A DNA stretch of 64,000 bases from Aquipuribacter sp. SD81 (GTDB lineage: Bacteria; Actinomycetota; Actinomycetes; Actinomycetales; JBBAYJ01). Of this stretch, positions 56,378-64,000 are shown piece after piece. Positions within the stretch are counted from its first letter, which is position 1. Each line of letters begins with the position of its first letter. The stretch lies in contig NZ_JBBAYJ010000017.1 in the NCBI RefSeq assembly GCF_037153975.1, positions 27,096 through 91,095 on the forward strand. Direction: 5' to 3'. The position numbers and the translations under genes were made by a program. Below the pieces are notes generated by a model. The model was not told where the DNA came from. It saw nothing but the letters and a program-made list of their open reading frames with translations, and did not search any database.

Positions 56378-57468
56378 ACCCGCGCGCGGCCCGGCCGCTC
56401 CCGCCGCCGCCCGCGGCGCCGCCGGTGCCGGAGACCCTCGGCGTGCCGGGGCTCGCGGACTGGTTCGCGAGGCGCACGTGGCACGACGTCACGTGGTCCG
56501 CGCAGGACCTCGTCCGGGCCAAGGAGGGTCGCCGGGTCGCCGTCGTGCTCCCGGCGCTCGACGAGGAGCGGACGGTCGCGGGCGTCATCCGGGCCTTCCT
56601 GCCGCTCACCCTGCGCCAGGGGCCGGGCCTCGGCCCGCTCGTCGACGAGGTCGTCGTCGTCGACTCCGGCTCCACCGACCGCACCCGCGAGGTCGCCCTC
56701 GAGGCGGGCGCGCGGGTCGTCACGCGGGAGGACGCGCTGCCGGAGGTGCCGGTCCGCCCCGGCAAGGGCGAGGTTCTGTGGCGGGCGCTGCGCGCCACCG
56801 ACGCCGACGTCGTCGTGTACGCCGACTCCGACCTCGTCGACGTCCACGCGAGCCTCGTCGTCGGCCTCCTCGGGCCGATCCTGCGCGAGGAGGGCGTGCA
56901 CCTGGTCAAGGCGTTCTACGCCCGGCCGCTGCGCCTGGAGCAGGCGACCCAGCGCGCGGGCGGCGGCCGTGTCACCGAGCTGCTCGCGCGGCCGGCCCTC
57001 GCGACGTTCGCGCCCGAGCTCGGCGGTGTCGTGCAGCCGCTCGGCGGGGAGTACGCCGGCACCCGGGAGCTGCTCGAGCAGGTGCCGTTCGCGGGCGGCT
57101 ACGGCGTGGAGGTCGGGCTCCTGCTCGACACCCTCGCGGCCAAGGGCCTCGACGCGATCGCGCAGGTCGACGTGGGCGTGCGCAAGCACCGGCACCGCGA
57201 CCTGCTGTCCCTCGGCGTCGCCGCGCAGGAGATCATGCTCACCATCGCGCGGCGGACCGCGGCGCTGGAGCTCGCGCGGGCCATCGCGCGCGGCGGGCCG
57301 GGGGCCGACGGCGGGGTCGACCTCGTCCAGTTCGACCAGGCCCCCGACGGGCGCTGGCAGGCGGAGACGACCCACGTCATGGTCCACGACCGCCCCCCGA
57401 TGGCCGAGGTCCTCGCCTCCCTCGGCGCCGGGACGTGGCCGGCGGGCGTGGGGCAGCGCACCGCCTGA
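56374..57468 (+). CDS. gpgS: Glucosyl-3-phosphoglycerate synthase
   Basis: 364 residues from GTG 56374, overlapping folP2. A retaining GT81-type (GT-A fold) enzyme that makes glucosylglycerate-3-phosphate, first step to methylglucose lipopolysaccharide or glucosylglycerate. VVLPALDEERTV, VDSGSTDRT and the metal motif YADSDLVD are present, as are KAFYARPL and the substrate loop FAGGYGVEVGLLLDT. Synteny with Rv1207-Rv1208 supports the call. Confidence 0.93.
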   Translation: MNPRAARPLPPPPAAPPVPETLGVPGLADWFARRTWHDVTWSAQDLVRAKEGRRVAVVLPALDEERTVAGVIRAFLPLTLRQGPGLGPLVDEVVVVDSGSTDRTREVALEAGARVVTREDALPEVPVRPGKGEVLWRALRATDADVVVYADSDLVDVHASLVVGLLGPILREEGVHLVKAFYARPLRLEQATQRAGGGRVTELLARPALATFAPELGGVVQPLGGEYAGTRELLEQVPFAGGYGVEVGLLLDTLAAKGLDAIAQVDVGVRKHRHRDLLSLGVAAQEIMLTIARRTAALELARAIARGGPGADGGVDLVQFDQAPDGRWQAETTHVMVHDRPPMAEVLASLGAGTWPAGVGQRTA

Positions 57469-57492
57469 ACGGCTCGTGGGACGATCCGTGCC

Positions 57493-58029
57493 GTGGACCT
57501 CGTGCTCGTCGTGCTGCTCGTGCTCGCCGTCGGCGGGGTCGTCGCGCTCGCGCTCGGCCGGCTGAGCGGCGGCCTGGTCCCGGCCTCCGACGACGTCGCC
57601 CCGCCCCTGGAGGCCGACGTCGCCGCCGCGCGCGACCTCGACCGCGCGCGGTTCGCGGTGGCGCTGCGCGGCTACCGCATGGACCAGGTCGACGACGTCC
57701 TCGACCAGGCGCGCGACCTCATCGCCGCGAAGGACGAGGAGATCGAGCGCCTGCGGCGGCAGCTCGAGCCCGGTGAGGCCTCCGCTGCCGTCGAGCCCGG
57801 CGAGGCCGTCGCCCTCGAGCCGACCGAGCCGACCGAGCCGACCGAGCCGACGGAGCCGACCGAGCCGACCGAGCCGACTGAGCCGACCCACGCGACCGAG
57901 CCGACTGAGCCGACTGAGCCGACCGGGCCGGCCATAGAGCCGACCGACCCGCCCGTCGAGCCGACCGAGCCGACCGAGCCGACCGAGCCGACGGGCTCGC
58001 CCGTCGAGCCGACCGACCGCCGGCCGTGA
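57493..58029 (+). CDS. DivIVA-domain membrane protein with Glu-Pro-Thr tail
   Basis: 178 residues from GTG 57493. One N-terminal membrane helix (VDLVLVVLLVLAVGGVVALAL), then a short DivIVA-type motif FAVALRGYRMDQVDDVLDQA and a coiled coil to ~residue 92. The remaining ~85 residues are mostly Glu-Pro-Thr triplets coded by a 9-bp minisatellite. A protein of this kind lies between gpgS and tag in mycobacteria (Rv1209). DivIVA motifs often mark polar or septal localisation; that role is inferred. The stop overlaps the SRPBCC start by 4 bp. Confidence 0.85.
   Translation: MDLVLVVLLVLAVGGVVALALGRLSGGLVPASDDVAPPLEADVAAARDLDRARFAVALRGYRMDQVDDVLDQARDLIAAKDEEIERLRRQLEPGEASAAVEPGEAVALEPTEPTEPTEPTEPTEPTEPTEPTHATEPTEPTEPTGPAIEPTDPPVEPTEPTEPTEPTGSPVEPTDRRP
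57817..58014 (+). repeat. 9-bp minisatellite encoding Glu-Pro-Thr
   Basis: GAGCCGACC-type units: eight in tandem from 57817, then after short interruptions groups of three and four, plus single copies up to 58014. All are in frame. Confidence 0.92.
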
Positions 58030-58517
58030 CGGCCTTCGAGGTCGCGCGCGAGGTCGCCGCCACCCCCGAGCAGGTGTGGGCGCGGCTCACCGACTGGCCG
58101 TCGCACTCCCGGTGGGCGCCGGGTACCACCGTCCGCGTCCTCACCCCCCGCGCCGACGGCGTGGGCGCCCGCTTCGTGGGCCGCACGTCGCTGGCGACGG
58201 TCGGGCTGGACCGGATCGGCTTCGACGACCCGATGGAGGTGGTCCGCTGGGAGCCGCCGCGCGGCGGCGGGCCCGGGTTCTGCGAGGTCCGCAAGCTGGG
58301 CCGTCACGTGCGCGGGCGGGCGCGCTTCGCGGTCGAGCCGGTCGGCACCTCGTCCGCCGCGCCGCCGAGGACGTGGGTCGTGTGGTGGGAGGACATCGAG
58401 GTCGGCCCCCGCGCGCTGCGCCGGCTGACCGGGCCGCTCGTGCCGCTCGCGGGACGGCTCGCCTTCGGCGGCGTGCTGCGCGCGCTCGCGCGCGAGGTGG
58501 AGGCGGAGCGGCGGTGA
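58026..58517 (+). CDS. SRPBCC-family protein (polyketide cyclase/START-like)
   Basis: 163 residues; GTG 58026 overlaps the previous stop. EVAREVAATPEQVWARLTDW is the typical start of an SRPBCC domain, followed by WAPGTTVRVLTPRADGVGA and WWEDIEVGPRALRRLTGPL. These proteins bind hydrophobic ligands in a deep pocket. No function can be given. Its stop overlaps the tag start by 4 bp, so it is part of the folP2-gpgS-DivIVA-SRPBCC-tag operon. Confidence 0.88.
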   Translation: MTAFEVAREVAATPEQVWARLTDWPSHSRWAPGTTVRVLTPRADGVGARFVGRTSLATVGLDRIGFDDPMEVVRWEPPRGGGPGFCEVRKLGRHVRGRARFAVEPVGTSSAAPPRTWVVWWEDIEVGPRALRRLTGPLVPLAGRLAFGGVLRALAREVEAERR

Positions 58518-59101
58518 CGCCCACGGAGTCCGGTGCGGTCGTCGGTGACGACGGGCTCGTGCGCTGCCCGTGGGGCGACCGGCCCGCCGACTACCGCCGC
58601 TACCACGACGAGGAGTGGGGCCGGCCGGTCGCCGGCGAGCGCGCCCTCCTGGAGCGGCTCACGCTGGAGGCGTTCCAGTCGGGGCTGTCGTGGCTCACGA
58701 TCCTCCGCAAGCGCGAGGGGTTCCGCGCCGCCTTCGCGGGCTTCGACGCCGACGTCGTCGCGGGCTACGGCGCCGCCGAGGTGGAGCGGCTGCTCGCCGA
58801 CCCCGGGATCGTCCGCAACCGCGCCAAGATCGAGGCGACGGTGCGCAACGCGGCCGCCACGGTGGCGCTGCGCCCCGCCGGCGGTCTCGAGTCGCTGCTG
58901 GAGGAGCACCGCCCGGTGCGCAGGCCCCGCCCGGCGACCCTCGCGGACGTGCCGTCGAGCACGCCCGACTCGACCGCCCTGGCGAAGGCGCTCAAGCGTG
59001 CGGGCTTCGTCTTCGTCGGCCCGACGACGGCCTACGCGGCGATGCAGGCGTGCGGCTACGTCGACGACCACCTCGTCGACTGCTACGCGCCCACCGGCTG
59101 A
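58514..59101 (+). CDS. tag: DNA-3-methyladenine glycosylase I
   Basis: 195 residues from GTG 58514, overlapping the SRPBCC gene. Removes 3-methyladenine from alkylated DNA. CPWGDRPADYRRYHDEEWG, LTLEAFQSGLSWLTILRKRE and FVGPTTAYAAMQACGYVDDH are conserved; Cys and His near both ends bind zinc in TAG. Last gene of the five-gene operon, same position as tagA (Rv1210) in mycobacteria. Confidence 0.95.
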   Translation: MTPTESGAVVGDDGLVRCPWGDRPADYRRYHDEEWGRPVAGERALLERLTLEAFQSGLSWLTILRKREGFRAAFAGFDADVVAGYGAAEVERLLADPGIVRNRAKIEATVRNAAATVALRPAGGLESLLEEHRPVRRPRPATLADVPSSTPDSTALAKALKRAGFVFVGPTTAYAAMQACGYVDDHLVDCYAPTG

Positions 59102-59121
59102 GCCGCCCGGCGCGCCGCGCC

Positions 59122-59976
59122 TCAGCGGGCCCGGAAGACCGGGGTCTCCTTCGCGAGGAACGCCCGCACGGCGTCGGCGTGGTCCCGGGTGGCGCCCGTG
59201 CTCGCCATGAGCCCCGCCTCGTGCTCCAGCGACGTGGCGAGGTCGTGCGAGGCCGAGAAGGCGACCGCGCGCCGCACGGCGGCGTAGGCGAGGGTCGGGC
59301 CGTCGGCGAGCGCCGCGGCCACCGCAGCGGCGCGCTCCCGCAGCGCGTCGTCCGGCACGACCTCGGTGGCGAGGCCGATCGCGAGCGCCTCGGCCGCCCG
59401 CACCGTCCGCGGGCGCAGCAGCAGGTCGAGCGCCCGTCCGGCGCCGACGATGCGCTGCAGGTGCCAGGTCGCCCCGCTGTCGGCGGACAGCCCGATCCCG
59501 GTGAACGCCAGGTTGAAGCCCGCGCCCTCCGCGACCAGCCGGAGGTCGGCGGCCATCGCGAAGGAGGCCCCGGCCCCCGCCGCGACGCCGTTGACGGCGG
59601 CCACCACCGGCTTCGGCATCGTCGCGAGCGCGAGGGCGACAGGGTTGTAGTGGCGCGGCACCGTCGACCACAGCGCGTCGACGTCGCCCCGGGCGAGGAC
59701 CTCGGCGTGCTCGCGCAGGTCCTGGCCGACGCAGAAGGCGCGTCCGGTGCCCGTCAGCACGACGCAGCGGACCGAGTCGTCCGCCGCCACGTCCGACACC
59801 GCCGCGAGCAGGTCCTCCTTCGCGGCGGTCGTCAGCGAGTTCATGGCCCCCGGCCGGTCGAGCACGAGGGTGGCGACCGCCCCGTCGCGCTCCACCCGCA
59901 CGCCGGGTGACGACCCGGCCTCCTCGCCGTCGGCGGCCGTCGGGTCCGGTCGGGTGCCAGCAGCGCCGCTCGTCAC
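59122..59976 (-). CDS. Enoyl-CoA hydratase/isomerase family protein
   Basis: 284 residues from GTG 59976. Crotonase fold with VATLVLDRPGAMNSLTTAAK, GTGRAFCVGQDLREH (first oxyanion-hole peptide), PVVAAVNGVAAGAGASFAMA (second) and LAFTGIGLSADSGATWHLQR. The Asp in SADSG where many hydratases have Glu suggests a PaaG/isomerase-like enzyme. A short acidic N-terminal extension precedes the fold. Substrate unknown. Convergent with tag. Confidence 0.9.
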   Translation of the reverse strand: MTSGAAGTRPDPTAADGEEAGSSPGVRVERDGAVATLVLDRPGAMNSLTTAAKEDLLAAVSDVAADDSVRCVVLTGTGRAFCVGQDLREHAEVLARGDVDALWSTVPRHYNPVALALATMPKPVVAAVNGVAAGAGASFAMAADLRLVAEGAGFNLAFTGIGLSADSGATWHLQRIVGAGRALDLLLRPRTVRAAEALAIGLATEVVPDDALRERAAAVAAALADGPTLAYAAVRRAVAFSASHDLATSLEHEAGLMASTGATRDHADAVRAFLAKETPVFRAR

Positions 59977-60038
59977 ACGGTGAGGCTATCGGGGTGGTGC
60001 GGCGGCGCCGCGGGGGCCCGCGGAGGGTGGTGACGGGG

Positions 60039-60044
60039 GATAAT
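60039..60044 (+). promoter_or_regulatory. Candidate -10 (GATAAT) for the DUF3117 gene
   Basis: GATAAT stands out in the GC-rich divergent region, 79 bp upstream of the DUF3117 start. No convincing -35 box was found. Confidence 0.4.
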
Positions 60045-60085
60045 GGGCCGGATCACCGCCGAGCGCACCCGTGGTCGGCTGCGAC

Positions 60086-60103
60086 CGTGACCGGAAGGTC
60101 ACG
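60086..60103 (+). promoter_or_regulatory. Inverted repeat in the DUF3117 leader
   Basis: CGTGACC-GGAA-GGTCACG, a perfect 7-bp inverted repeat with a 4-nt centre, between the candidate promoter and the AAGGAG ribosome site (60111-60116). It may be an operator or a leader hairpin. Confidence 0.5.
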
Positions 60104-60122
60104 ACACGTGAAGGAGTGGATG

Positions 60123-60290
60123 ATGGCCGCGATGAAGCCCCGCACCGGGGACGGTCCTCTGGAGGTCACCAAGGAGGGCCGCGGGATCGTGATGCGCGTA
60201 CCGCTCGAGGGCGGTGGGCGCCTCGTGGTCGAGATGACCCCGGCCGAGGCGAGCGAGCTCGGTGACGCCCTCAAGGGCGTCGTGGCCTGA
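60123..60290 (+). CDS. DUF3117 protein
   Basis: 55 residues. Of two adjacent in-frame ATG codons (60120, 60123), the second has the better spacing (6 nt) to AAGGAG and gives the exact family length. The sequence KPRTGDGPLEVTKEGRGIVM and GGRLVVEMTPAEASELGDAL is nearly invariant among actinobacteria (Rv1211). Function unknown. The small size and strong conservation suggest a core role. A perfect 16-bp hairpin terminator follows. Confidence 0.95.
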   Translation: MAAMKPRTGDGPLEVTKEGRGIVMRVPLEGGGRLVVEMTPAEASELGDALKGVVA

Positions 60291-60347
60291 CGGTCCGACC
60301 GGACCGACGGCACCGCGCTCCGGCGGCCACGGGCCGCCACCCCTCCA

Positions 60348-60383
60348 CGACCGGCCCCCGGGCACCTGCCCGGGGGCCGGTCG
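60348..60383. terminator. Perfect 16-bp hairpin terminator
   Basis: CGACCGGCCCCCGGGC (60348-60363) pairs with 60368-60383 around the tetraloop ACCT, between the convergent DUF3117 and O-methyltransferase genes. Confidence 0.88.
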
Positions 60384-60433
60384 TCGTCGGTCGGGGTGAG
60401 GTGGCGCCCGGACCGCTCAGGCGGTCGGGGCGG

Positions 60434-61072
60434 TCAGGGCCGGCGGACGGCGACGAGCACGCCGTCGCCGACCGGCAGCACCGTGGCGAGCAGCCCGTCG
60501 TCCTCCGCGACCCGACGCAGGAGCTCCCGGGCGGCCGTCGTGCGGCGGTCGCGCTGGGCCGGGTCGGGGACGCGGTCCCCGGCGAGGGCGTCGGAGACGA
60601 CGAGCACCCCGCCCGGGCGCAGCAGCCGCACCACCTCGTCCAGCAGCGCGCCGCCCAGGCGCGTGTCGTCGACGTCGACGTGCACGAGGTCGTAGCCGCC
60701 GTCGGCCAGCCGCGGCAGCACGTCGGCGGCGTCGCCGTGGATGATGCGCGCGCGGTTGGGACGCACGCCCGCGGCCTGCAGGGCCGCGCGCGCCGCCGTC
60801 TGGTGCTCCGCCTCGACGTCGATGCTCGTGAGCACGCCGTCGGACGGCATCGCCTCGAGCATGCGCAGCGCCGCAACCCCCGCACCCGTGCCGACGTCGA
60901 CCACGGCGCGGGCCTGCAGCGACGCGGCGAGCACCGCGAGCAGGGCGCCCGTGCCCGTCGTGACGGCACCGGTCCCCAGCTCCGCGGCGCGTCCGCGCGC
61001 GTCGTGCGCCGCGGGCGACTCCTCCACCCACGACTCGGTCCAGGTCCAGCCGGCCGCCTTCGACGCGCTCAT
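60434..61072 (-). CDS. O-methyltransferase (family 3, SAM-dependent)
   Basis: 212 residues from ATG 61072. SAM-binding motifs AVVDVGTGAGVAALRMLEAM, SIDVEAEHQ, IHGDAADVL and YDLVHVDVDD (metal-binding Asp residues) define the caffeoyl-CoA/catechol O-methyltransferase-like family. In mycobacteria the homologue Rv1220c is divergent from sigE, exactly as here. The natural substrate is unknown. Confidence 0.93.
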   Translation of the reverse strand: MSASKAAGWTWTESWVEESPAAHDARGRAAELGTGAVTTGTGALLAVLAASLQARAVVDVGTGAGVAALRMLEAMPSDGVLTSIDVEAEHQTAARAALQAAGVRPNRARIIHGDAADVLPRLADGGYDLVHVDVDDTRLGGALLDEVVRLLRPGGVLVVSDALAGDRVPDPAQRDRRTTAARELLRRVAEDDGLLATVLPVGDGVLVAVRRP

Positions 61073-61258
61073 TGCGCCAGCGTAGTGACGCGGCGGGGTC
61101 CGACCGCGCCCGCGCCACCCACGACGCCGGGTTTGCGCCCGTCGGCGCGGGGAGACCACGCACGTGACGGCAGGTGACGGGTCCCACCCACCCGTCGGTC
61201 GCGCCTCCCAGGTCCCTCTCAGGTTGGGCGGTGACCATCTGCGGCAGGAGGTCGCCCA

Positions 61259-61879
61259 ATGAGCACTGCGACGGACACCCGCGCCACCGCGAGCAGCGCC
61301 GATCACGAGGTCGGCCCCGCGGCCGCTGCCTGGGTACCGCCGACCTGGGACGAGGTCGTGCGCACCCACTCGGCCAGGGTCTACCGCCTCGCCTACCGCC
61401 TCACCGGCAACCCGCACGACGCGGAGGACATCACCCAGGAGGTCTTCGTCCGGGTGTTCCGGTCGCTGGACTCCTACCGTCCGGGCACGTTCGAGGGCTG
61501 GCTGCACCGCATCACGACGAACCTCTTCCTCGACACGGTGCGGCGCAAGCAGCGCCAGCGCACCGACGCCCTCGCCGAGGACGCCGCGGACCGGCTGCCG
61601 GGCGCCGACCCGGGGCCGGAGCGCGCCTACGAGTTCCGCAACCTCGGCGACGACGTGCAGGACGCGCTCGCGGCCCTGTCGCCGGAGTTCCGTGCTGCCG
61701 TCGTGCTCAGCGACATCGAGGGCCTGACGTACGAGGAGATCGCGGCGACGCTCGGGGTCAAGCTCGGGACGGTCCGCTCGCGGATCCACCGCGGCCGCGC
61801 GCAGCTGCGCCGGGCGCTGGAGCACCGTCGGCCCACGCGCGGCGGGGTCCGCCCCGTGCTCACCGGCCGACTGGTCTGA
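61259..61879 (+). CDS. sigE: ECF RNA polymerase sigma factor, SigE type
   Basis: 206 residues from ATG 61259, with AGGAGG 9 nt upstream. Region 2 covers [20 protein letters not shown] and [20 protein letters not shown], with [19 protein letters not shown]; region 4 covers [20 protein letters not shown] and [20 protein letters not shown]. By synteny (O-methyltransferase upstream, htrA and tatB downstream) it is the SigE-like envelope-stress sigma. The anti-sigma gene rseA, which should come next, is missing: only 100 bp separate this stop from htrA. A short hairpin (61906-61924) lies in that gap. Confidence 0.94.
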   Translation: MSTATDTRATASSADHEVGPAAAAWVPPTWDEVVRTHSARVYRLAYRLTGNPHDAEDITQEVFVRVFRSLDSYRPGTFEGWLHRITTNLFLDTVRRKQRQRTDALAEDAADRLPGADPGPERAYEFRNLGDDVQDALAALSPEFRAAVVLSDIEGLTYEEIAATLGVKLGTVRSRIHRGRAQLRRALEHRRPTRGGVRPVLTGRLV

Positions 61880-61905
61880 GCCCGGCCCGGACGGGCGCCC
61901 GGTCG

Positions 61906-61924
61906 GCCCGCCTGTGCGGCGGGC
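61906..61924 (+). terminator. Short hairpin between sigE and htrA
   Basis: GCCCGCC (61906-61912) pairs with GGCGGGC (61918-61924), loop TGTGC. It could attenuate read-through from sigE into htrA. Confidence 0.4.
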
Positions 61925-61979
61925 GGCGGCCGGGACGAGGATGTGGGGGCGCGTGACGTCGCCGTACGAGAGGTCGTGG

Positions 61980-63596
61980 ATGAGCCAGCCACCGCAGGAG
62001 CCGCACCGCTGGGGTGCGCCCGCCGACGAGTCGCCCGACCGGCCGCCGGCCGGCCCGCCCGCGCGCGACACCACCGAGACCCGGGTCGACCTCGACCGCG
62101 GGGCGCCGTCCCACGGCTGGGTGGCCGACGCCTACGCGCCGCCCCGGCGCGACGACGCGTACCGCGCAGACCCCTATCGCGCAGACCCGCACCGCGCAGC
62201 CCCGTACCGCGACGACCCGTACCGAGCAGAGCCGTCCCGGTCCGGGCAGCAGCACGGGTCGGGGCAGTCGTACCAGGAGTACCCGTCCTACCCGCCGGTC
62301 CAGGACCGCGGCGTCGCCGCCGGCTCGGCCGGGTGGGCGACGGGCGCCGCGCAGGGCACGTACGCGACGGGTGCGCCGTGGGCGGACCCGGCCCCGCGCA
62401 CGGACACCGTGGGACGCCCCGTGCGCCGGCCGCGCCGCGAGCGCGCGGGCCTCGTGGTCGTCACGGTCCTGCTCGCGCTCCTCGCCGGGGCGCTCGGCGG
62501 CGTGGGCGGCTCGGTGCTCGCCGACCGCACCGGCCTCGCCGGCGCGGCCGGACCGGGCCGCGGCGACAGCGGCACGTCCGGCACCGACACCGGCGACGCG
62601 ACCGGGTCCGGGTTCGGGGCGGGCGCCGCGGAGCCGCTGGCGGACCCCGCCGCCGTCTCCGAGGTCGCGGCCCGCGTGCTGCCGAGCGTCGTGTCGATCC
62701 GGGTCGCGAACGGCTCGGGCGAGGGCACCGGCTCCGGCTTCGTCATCGACGCCGAGGGCCTCATCCTCACGAACAACCACGTGATCGCGGCGGGCGGCGA
62801 CCAGCCGGCCGACGACATCGTCGTCGAGCTCGCCGACGGCTCGCAGGCCGAGGCGGAGGTCGTGGGGGCCGAGGCGTCCTACGACGTCGCCGTCATCCGC
62901 ATCGACCCCGCCGACGCGGGCCGCGAGCTCGTCGCACTGCCGTTCGGCGACTCCGACGGCGTGCTCGTCGGCGAGCAGGTCGTGGCCGTGGGTGCGCCCC
63001 TGGGCCTGGACGCGACCGTGACGACGGGCATCGTGAGCGCGCTCAACCGGCCGGTGTCCGCCGGCGGCGGCACGCAGCAGACGGCCTTCATCAACGCCAT
63101 CCAGACCGACGCGGCCATCAACCCCGGCAACTCCGGCGGCCCGCTCGTCAACCTGCGGGGCGAGGTCGTCGGGGTCAACAGCGCGATCGCGCAGGCGCCC
63201 GGCGGGCCGCAGGGCGGCAGCATCGGGCTCGGCTTCTCGATCCCGAGCAACCAGGCCGCGCGGACCGCGCAGCAGCTCGTCGAGGACGGCGTCGCCACCT
63301 ACCCCGTCGTCGGGGTGCTGCTGGACCGGCTGTACCAGGGCGAGGGCGTGCGGATCGTCACCGAGTCCGACGACCCCGACCAGCCGCCGGTCACCCCCGG
63401 CGGTCCGGCGGACCTCGCGGGCCTGGAGGCCGGCGACGTCATCCTCGCCTTCGAGGGCCGGCCCGTGACGGAGTCCGACGAGCTGGTCGTGGCGATCCGT
63501 GCCCAGCAGCCCGGCGACGACGTCACGCTCACGGTGCGTCGCGACGAGGACGTCTTCGACGTGACGGTCACCCTCGAGGAGGGCGAGCAGGGCTAG
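61980..63596 (+). CDS. htrA: Membrane-anchored HtrA-type trypsin-like serine protease with PDZ domain
   Basis: 538 residues from ATG 61980, with GAGAGG 6 nt upstream. Residues 1-~155 are a cytoplasmic Pro/Tyr/Arg/Asp-rich tail with five YRADP-like repeats, followed by one membrane helix (LVVVTVLLALLAGALGGVGG). The external protease has the triad His in LTNNHVI, Asp in YDVAVIRID and Ser in NPGNSGGPL. A C-terminal PDZ domain begins after the EDGVATYPVVGVLLD linker (GPADLAGLEAGDVILAFEG). It degrades or refolds damaged envelope proteins and, in mycobacteria, is in the SigE regulon. The long N-terminal tail may bind cytosolic partners. Confidence 0.94.
   Translation: MSQPPQEPHRWGAPADESPDRPPAGPPARDTTETRVDLDRGAPSHGWVADAYAPPRRDDAYRADPYRADPHRAAPYRDDPYRAEPSRSGQQHGSGQSYQEYPSYPPVQDRGVAAGSAGWATGAAQGTYATGAPWADPAPRTDTVGRPVRRPRRERAGLVVVTVLLALLAGALGGVGGSVLADRTGLAGAAGPGRGDSGTSGTDTGDATGSGFGAGAAEPLADPAAVSEVAARVLPSVVSIRVANGSGEGTGSGFVIDAEGLILTNNHVIAAGGDQPADDIVVELADGSQAEAEVVGAEASYDVAVIRIDPADAGRELVALPFGDSDGVLVGEQVVAVGAPLGLDATVTTGIVSALNRPVSAGGGTQQTAFINAIQTDAAINPGNSGGPLVNLRGEVVGVNSAIAQAPGGPQGGSIGLGFSIPSNQAARTAQQLVEDGVATYPVVGVLLDRLYQGEGVRIVTESDDPDQPPVTPGGPADLAGLEAGDVILAFEGRPVTESDELVVAIRAQQPGDDVTLTVRRDEDVFDVTVTLEEGEQG
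62160..62234 (+). repeat. 15-bp repeats in the htrA N-terminal tail
   Basis: Five consecutive in-frame 15-bp units encoding YRADP, YRADP, HRAAP, YRDDP and YRAEP. Confidence 0.8.
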
Positions 63597-63648
63597 GCGG
63601 TCCCGCGGCCCGGGCGCCCGCGGCTACCCTCGGCTCGGAGGTGCGGTG

Positions 63649-64000
63649 GTGTTCGACATCAACGGCGGCGAGTTCCTCGTCATCGCGCTGCTCGCCATGC
63701 TCCTGCTCGGGCCCGACCGGCTGCCGGAGCTCGCCCGGGGGGCGGCCCGTCTCGTGCGGCGCGCCCGTGACTTCGCCACCGGGGCGAGCGCGCAGATGAA
63801 GGACGAGGTCGGTATCGACCTCGACCAGGTGGACTGGCGCCGCTACGACCCCCGGCAGTACCACCCGCGCCGCATCGTGCGGAACGCGCTCAACGACGTG
63901 TTCGAGGACGACGACGACGCGCGCCCGGCCCGAGGCCGCGCCGCCGCGGGCGGGACCGGTCCGGCGGGCGCCGCGGCCGCCGCGGGCGCGGCGGGCCTCA
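63649..64000 (+). CDS. tatB: Sec-independent translocase protein TatB (partial, C-terminus beyond window)
   Basis: 117 residues present. GTG 63649 chosen from GGAGG at 63637-63641 (7 nt spacing); an adjacent GTG at 63646 is also in frame. FDINGGEFLVIALLAMLLLGPDRLPELARG is split by the membrane: a short N-terminal helix with Glu, the hinge GPDRLPE and the amphipathic helix AARLVRRARDFATGAS, as in TatB of actinobacteria. It helps bind twin-arginine substrates such as the DUF1501 protein in this window. A TACCCT element at 63624-63629 may be its promoter. Confidence 0.93.
   Translation, partial: MFDINGGEFLVIALLAMLLLGPDRLPELARGAARLVRRARDFATGASAQMKDEVGIDLDQVDWRRYDPRQYHPRRIVRNALNDVFEDDDDARPARGRAAAGGTGPAGAAAAAGAAGL

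Noticed and set aside
57817..58014. CRISPR-like appearance of regular short repeats
   Set aside because: Units are 9 bp, contiguous and in frame with no spacers; they encode Glu-Pro-Thr.

Overview
The window is very GC-rich DNA (well over 70% by eye, third codon positions almost all G or C) from a high-GC Gram-positive actinomycete. Supporting signs are a mycothiol deacetylase (mshB), glucosyl-3-phosphoglycerate synthase (gpgS), a DUF3117 protein, a paired xseA/xseB-ispH-rmuC-ychF block, frequent GTG starts and several apparently leaderless genes. I cannot name the genus; a Micrococcales/Kineosporiales-like bacterium would fit. No rRNA, tRNA, CRISPR array, transposase or phage gene was seen.

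Layout. 1-9.3 kb: a cluster that interleaves a ferric-iron type ABC importer (substrate-binding lipoprotein, two-in-one permease, ATPase) with envelope-glycan style genes (GT-C like membrane protein, sugar epimerase, flippase-GT2 fusion, UGM-like FAD oxidoreductase) and a small Gly-Ser lipoprotein. 9.6-20.6 kb: a lytic transglycosylase, fumC, an ICMT-like methyltransferase, carbonic anhydrase and PfkB kinase, then DUF4245, xseB-xseA, ispH, two small ORFs, rmuC and ychF. 20.6-28.9 kb: a TauE/SafE permease and a five-gene oligopeptide ABC operon, with a strong hairpin after the binding-protein gene. 29-32.2 kb: an HNH/DUF222 nuclease whose promoter carries a perfect LexA-type SOS box, then a VIT transporter and a pterin dehydratase-VOC fusion. 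32.4-40 kb: BCCT transporter, Nudix hydrolase, typA, SDR with divergent XRE/MmyB-like regulator, a voltage-sensor-like protein without selectivity filter, mshB. 40-48 kb: divergent FtsH paralogue, small membrane protein, flavin reductase, VanW protein, SH3-like protein, ferredoxin, dapC, gltA. 48-55.4 kb: DUF1501/DUF1800 pair, secreted transglycosylase-like protein, dapD, dapE, LOG protein. 55.4-64 kb: folP2-like gene, gpgS, DivIVA-domain protein, SRPBCC, tag, enoyl-CoA hydratase, DUF3117, O-methyltransferase, ECF sigma, htrA and the start of tatB.

How the genes work together. Much of the backbone (fumC, DUF4245, xseB/A, ispH, ychF, typA, mshB, ferredoxin, dapC, dapD, dapE, LOG, folP2, gpgS, tag, DUF3117, O-methyltransferase, sigE, htrA, tatB) follows, from memory, the order of the Mycobacterium tuberculosis Rv1098-Rv1224 interval, so most of the window is core chromosome. 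The dapC/dapD/dapE genes belong to the succinylase branch of lysine and meso-diaminopimelate synthesis; sigE-htrA-tatB is an envelope-stress and export block, here without the anti-sigma gene rseA that normally separates sigE from htrA. The accessory insertions are the iron/glycan cluster, the SOS-controlled nuclease with neighbouring minisatellites, and the DUF1501/DUF1800 pair.
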